From contig DASVDC010000037.1 of assembly GCA_036381275.1 (NCBI GenBank), positions 9,505-73,504 of the forward strand: a stretch of 64,000 bases of DNA, read 5' to 3'. Below, piece after piece: positions 61,031 through 64,000 of this stretch. Origin of the DNA: UBA7803 sp036381275. Its GTDB lineage: Bacteria; Pseudomonadota; Gammaproteobacteria; Pseudomonadales; Azotimanducaceae. Within the stretch, counting starts at the first letter, position 1; each line of letters starts with the position of its first letter. Both the position numbers and the translations under genes were made by a program. The notes beneath the pieces were generated by a model. It was not told where the DNA came from. It saw only the letters and a list, made by a program, of their open reading frames with translations, and made no database searches.

Positions 61031-61985
61031 CGTCGAGCAGCGGGACGAACTCCGCGGCGGCTACCGGCCCTGTGGGAGCGCCCAACCCTGTGGGAGCACC
61101 CGACGCTGTGGGAGCGGCCTCCGGCCGCGAACCTCCCCCGCTCCCCAATCCGACGAAGTCGAACAGCCTCCGGTCCGCGAGATGCGACGGCACCACGTGC
61201 GCGAGCGCGCGCGCGATGTTGTGCACCCGCCCCGGCGTCTTCCGGTCCCATTCGGCCAGCATCGTCTTGATCACCTGCCGCTGCAGGTTCTCCTGCGAGC
61301 CGCACAGGTTGCACGGGATGATCGGAAAGCGACGGTGCTCGGCCCAGCGCGCGATGTCGCGCTCGCGGCAGTAGTAGAGCGGCCGTATCACCACGTGGCG
61401 GCCGTCGTCGCTCACGAGCTTCGGCGGCATCGCCTTCATCCGGCCGCCGTAGAACAGGTTCAGGAACAGGGTCTCCACCGCATCGTCCAGATGGTGGCCC
61501 AGCGCGATGCGGGTCGCGCCGATGCGGCTCGCGCAGGCGTACAGGATGCCGCGGCGCAGCCTCGAGCAGACCGGGCAGGTGGTCTTGCCCTCGGGGGTCA
61601 GCGCCTGCACGACGCTGAAGGTGTCCTCCTCGAGGATGTGGTACTCGAGGCCGAGCGTCTCGAGGTAGTCGCGCATCAGGCCGGCCGGGTAGCCGGGCTG
61701 CTTCTGATCGAGGTGCACGGGTACCAGCTCGAAGCGCACCGGTGCCGAGCGCTGCAGGTTCAGCAGGATGTCGAGCAGCGTGTAGGAGTCCTTGCCGCCG
61801 GAGAGGCACACCATCACGCGGTCGCCGTCGCCGATCATCCCGTAGTCGGCGATCGCGCGGCCGACTTCGCGGCGCAGGCGCTTCTGCAGCTTGTTCGCGT
61901 CATAGCGCTCGCGGCGGTCGTCCCTTCCCGCTGTAGGAGCGGTCTCCAGACCGCGATCTTCCGGCTCGAAATGCTCGACGGCCAA
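61008..61985 (-). CDS. ttcA: tRNA 2-thiocytidine biosynthesis protein TtcA
   Basis: A 325-aa ATP-dependent tRNA thiolase that makes 2-thiocytidine at tRNA position 32. The PP-loop is SGGKDS (residues 62-67); the Fe-S cysteines are CPVC and CNLC; DLG-type HHLDDAVETL and KAMPPKLVSDDG fit the family. The native N terminus begins near KLQKRLRREVG. The TTG at 61985 is the best upstream start (GAGGAAG 5 bases before it), but the first 20 codons include a type-B REP element (GLETAPTAG). The C terminus also runs through a REP cluster: after LFDFVGLGSG about 45 extra residues follow before the stop, which overlaps the end of the hybrid kinase gene by 23 bases. Confidence 0.92.
61070..61130 (+). repeat. 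REP cluster: one complete and two partial copies
   Basis: Three GTGGGAGC(G/A) starts lie in tandem (61071, 61089, 61107). Only the last is a full type-A element with the GGCCGCGAAC tail. The cluster lies inside the C-terminal coding part of ttcA. Confidence 0.85.
61930..61956 (+). repeat. REP element (type B)
   Basis: GCTGTAGGAGCGGTCTCCAG followed by ACCGCGA is the reference copy of the second REP subtype in the window. It lies inside the predicted N-terminal coding region of ttcA. Confidence 0.85.
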
Positions 61986-62081
61986 GGTCTTCCTCGGTCT
62001 CTTCCTGGTGGAGGCGCGCCAGTCTACTCGATCGTCGTTCTGGTTTCTTTGGGCTTGGTTCTGGAAGGTGCTCGCTGGGTC

Positions 62082-62100
62082 GGGGCGCGGGAAGCGCCCC
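62082..62100. terminator. Hairpin between the GGDEF/EAL gene and ttcA
   Basis: A 7-bp stem (GGGGCGC with GCGCCCC) closes a 5-base loop. It lies beyond the GGDEF/EAL stop on its strand. There is no T-tract, so it may terminate weakly or be part of the ttcA leader. The rest of the 242-base gap (61986-62227) shows no gene or clear promoter. Confidence 0.4.
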
Positions 62101-62227
62101 GCCCCTCCAATCTCCTCCCAGTCCCGGCCCAGAGAAAACAAGCCTGATCGCGTGACTGACGCGCTTCCACGTCGAATGGCCGCGGCGTCCATGGCCTCCG
62201 ACGTGCCTCGGGCCTGCGCCCCTGGCA

Positions 62228-64000
62228 TCAGTTCACCTGACGCAGAGCGCCTTCGGTGACGAAGTGCTGGAAGGCGGAGGGCGGGAGGGGCTTCGAGAAG
62301 TAGTAGCCCTGGACGAAGTCGCAGCCGATCTGGCGCAGGCGCTTGACCTGGTCGCTGCGCTCGACGCCTTCGGCGACGACGCGCATGCCGAGGATGCGGC
62401 CCATGCTGACGATGGACGCGACGAGGCCGTAGTCGCGGGTGTTGGCGAGCTCGTCGATGAAGGTCTTGTCGACCTTCAGCACGTCGAACTCGTAGTTGCG
62501 CAGGTAGCCGAGCGACGAGAAGCCGGTGCCGAAGTCGTCGAGCGCGACCATGCTGCCGAGCGCGCGCACTTCCTTCAGGAAACGGTGCACGCCGGCGCTG
62601 TTCTCCATCAGCGCGCTCTCGGTCAGCTCGAGCACGAAGCCGCTGTCCGCCACGCGGCCGAGCAGGTCGATGAACGCCTGCGCGTCTTCCTCGCGGCGGA
62701 GCTGCACCGGGCTCACGTTGATCGAGATGCGCAGGTTCTCGAGGCCCTGGCGGCGCCAGGCCTCGAGCTGGCGGTGGCATTCCTCGACCACCCATTGGCC
62801 GATGTCGACGATCAGACCCATGTCCTCGGCGACCGGAATGAACTCGCCGGGCGCGATCAGGCCGAGCTCGGGATGCCGCCAGCGCAGCAGCGCCTCGGCG
62901 CTGGCGACGACGCCGCGCTTCACGTCCACCACCGGCTGGTAGTGGAGCTCGAGCTCGCCGCGGGACAGCGCCCGGCGCAGTGCCGACTCGAGCTCGAGGC
63001 GCCGCTCCGCGCGGGCGATCATCTCCGGCTCGAAGAACGCGACCGCGTTGCCGCCCTGCTCCTTGACCTGGATGCGCGCCGCGTCGGCCTTCTGCAGCAG
63101 CGCGCCCGTGTCGTCGCCGTCGCGCGGCAACAGCGCGGCGCCCACGCTGGCGGTGATGTAGAGCTCACGGTCGTCGAGCTGGAACGGGCGGCCGAGCTCC
63201 GTGAGGATGCGCCGGCCGAGGCGCTCGGCCTCCGCATAATCGGCGAGCTCGGTCATCAGCACGCCGAAGTGATCGCCGCCGAGGCGAGCCACGGTGTTCG
63301 TCTCGTCGACGCACATCGCGAGCCGGTAGGCGGCTTCCAGCAGCACCTGATCGGCCTTGGCCGGGCCCACCGAGTCGTTGACCATCTTGAACCGGTCGAG
63401 GTCGATGCTGAGCACCGCGCCGAGCGAGCCCGATTCCCGGCACTGCAGCACCAGGCGGTTCAGCCGCTCCTCGAACAGGTTTCGGTTCGGCAGACGGGTC
63501 AGCGTGTCGTGGTGCGCCTGCCAGAGCATCAGCCGTTTGGCGTCGTCGGAGCCGAGCAGGTCCATCGACAGCGTCAGATGCCCGAGCAGCTCGCCGCGCG
63601 GGCCGCTGAGGCGCAGCCGCGTCACCGTGTCGGCGTAGGCTTCGCCCGTCTTCTTGCGCAGCCGCAGCTCGCCGACCCAGCGGCCGTCGCGCGCGAGGCT
63701 CTCGCGAACCAGCGCCTGGAAGCCCGGGTCCGTCCGGCCCGCGTGATTGAACGAGATTTCCCGGCCGAGCACTTCCTCGCGCGAATAGCCGGTCATCCGC
63801 GTATAGGCGTCGTTCACCGCGAGGATGCGGTCGTCGGCGTCCGTGACGACCACGGGCGCCGGAGAATGCTCGAACAGGCTCTGCTCCAGCCCGGCCAGCG
63901 CCCACGCCGGCCGCTGGCGGGCCCGTACCCGCCACCGCGCGGCGCCCCAGGCGATCACGATGCCGACCAGGAGCAGCACCGCGAGCGCGACGAGATGCTG
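62228..64000 (-). CDS. PAS-GGDEF-EAL c-di-GMP signalling protein (5' end outside the window)
   Basis: The frame stays open to the window edge, so the gene begins beyond 64000; about 590 C-terminal residues are visible. A membrane helix (LALAVLLLVGIVIAWG) lies at the edge, followed by a PAS domain (SLFEHSPAPVVVTDADDRILAVNDAYTRMTGYS). The GGDEF domain has a degenerate signature GGDHF (His for Glu), so cyclase activity is doubtful. The EAL domain has SAEALLRWRHPE, NVSPVQL and DDFGTGFSSL, with DKTFI downstream, consistent with an active phosphodiesterase. The degenerate GGDEF may bind GTP and regulate the EAL domain. The ttcA gene follows 242 bases downstream. Confidence 0.92.
   Translation of the reverse strand, partial: QHLVALAVLLLVGIVIAWGAARWRVRARQRPAWALAGLEQSLFEHSPAPVVVTDADDRILAVNDAYTRMTGYSREEVLGREISFNHAGRTDPGFQALVRESLARDGRWVGELRLRKKTGEAYADTVTRLRLSGPRGELLGHLTLSMDLLGSDDAKRLMLWQAHHDTLTRLPNRNLFEERLNRLVLQCRESGSLGAVLSIDLDRFKMVNDSVGPAKADQVLLEAAYRLAMCVDETNTVARLGGDHFGVLMTELADYAEAERLGRRILTELGRPFQLDDRELYITASVGAALLPRDGDDTGALLQKADAARIQVKEQGGNAVAFFEPEMIARAERRLELESALRRALSRGELELHYQPVVDVKRGVVASAEALLRWRHPELGLIAPGEFIPVAEDMGLIVDIGQWVVEECHRQLEAWRRQGLENLRISINVSPVQLRREEDAQAFIDLLGRVADSGFVLELTESALMENSAGVHRFLKEVRALGSMVALDDFGTGFSSLGYLRNYEFDVLKVDKTFIDELANTRDYGLVASIVSMGRILGMRVVAEGVERSDQVKRLRQIGCDFVQGYYFSKPLPPSAFQHFVTEGALRQVN

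Overview
The window is about 64 kb of dense, very GC-rich bacterial DNA with almost no intergenic space. The gene order smc-zipA-ligA, a complete System I cytochrome c maturation operon (ccmABCDEFGHI), and TtcA, YheU/UPF0270, TorR-like and PhoPQ-like proteins all point to a gammaproteobacterium. High GC, frequent GTG/TTG starts, NTGA start/stop overlaps and short REP-type palindromes (GTGGGAGCGGCC...GGCCGCGAA) suggest the Xanthomonadales/Nevskiales/Steroidobacterales/Chromatiales side of the class. The genus cannot be named from this window. No tRNA, rRNA, CRISPR, insertion sequence or prophage was seen; the mobile-type signal is the REP family.

Layout. (1) 1-3.9 kb, plus strand: the 3' end of a penicillin acylase-family gene, an OmpR-type response regulator with its histidine kinase, and a PepSY protein preceded by a textbook CTTAAG-N5-CTTAAG box. 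(2) 3.9-14 kb, minus strand: a polyamine block (aguB, speA, a deoxyhypusine synthase-like gene, a 586-aa membrane protein of unknown function, aguA) flanked by an asparaginase-type Ntn hydrolase, an alpha/beta hydrolase and a PimD-like acyl-CoA dehydrogenase. (3) 14-24.3 kb: a lipoprotein, a large subtilase, enoyl-CoA hydratase, a CDGSH Fe-S protein, a DUF349 protein and a secreted TIM-barrel glycosidase-like protein with duplicated N-terminal domains. (4) 24.3-30.5 kb, minus strand: a TonB receptor, a PhoPQ-like system with a PepSY and a glycine-zipper protein, and a glycerate-kinase-like P-loop kinase. (5) 30.6-44.3 kb: an M16 protease lipoprotein, then a minus-strand run containing a small unknown protein, a DinG/YoaA-type helicase, a lytic transglycosylase-like lipoprotein, ligA, zipA, smc and a GntR regulator. 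(6) 44.5-53.6 kb, minus strand: a 12-gene run yheU, a DUF11-like protein, ppnN and ccmABCDEFGHI with almost no gaps. (7) 53.7-64 kb: a TorR-like regulator, a 2146-aa Ser/Thr kinase-ATPase-GAF-PAS-hybrid histidine kinase, ttcA, and a PAS-GGDEF-EAL protein cut by the window end.

How the genes work together. The polyamine block encodes arginine to agmatine (SpeA), to N-carbamoylputrescine (AguA), to putrescine (AguB). The DHS-like enzyme would be expected to use putrescine or a related amine, perhaps to make homospermidine. The ccm block encodes heme delivery and attachment to c-type apocytochromes. smc-zipA-ligA is core chromosome and division machinery. Signalling is prominent: three OmpR-family regulators, three histidine kinases and one c-di-GMP protein. 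The least described parts are the DHS-like enzyme with its membrane-protein neighbour, the giant trifunctional kinase, and REP elements that have become part of coding sequences in pva-like, ttcA and the transglycosylase region.
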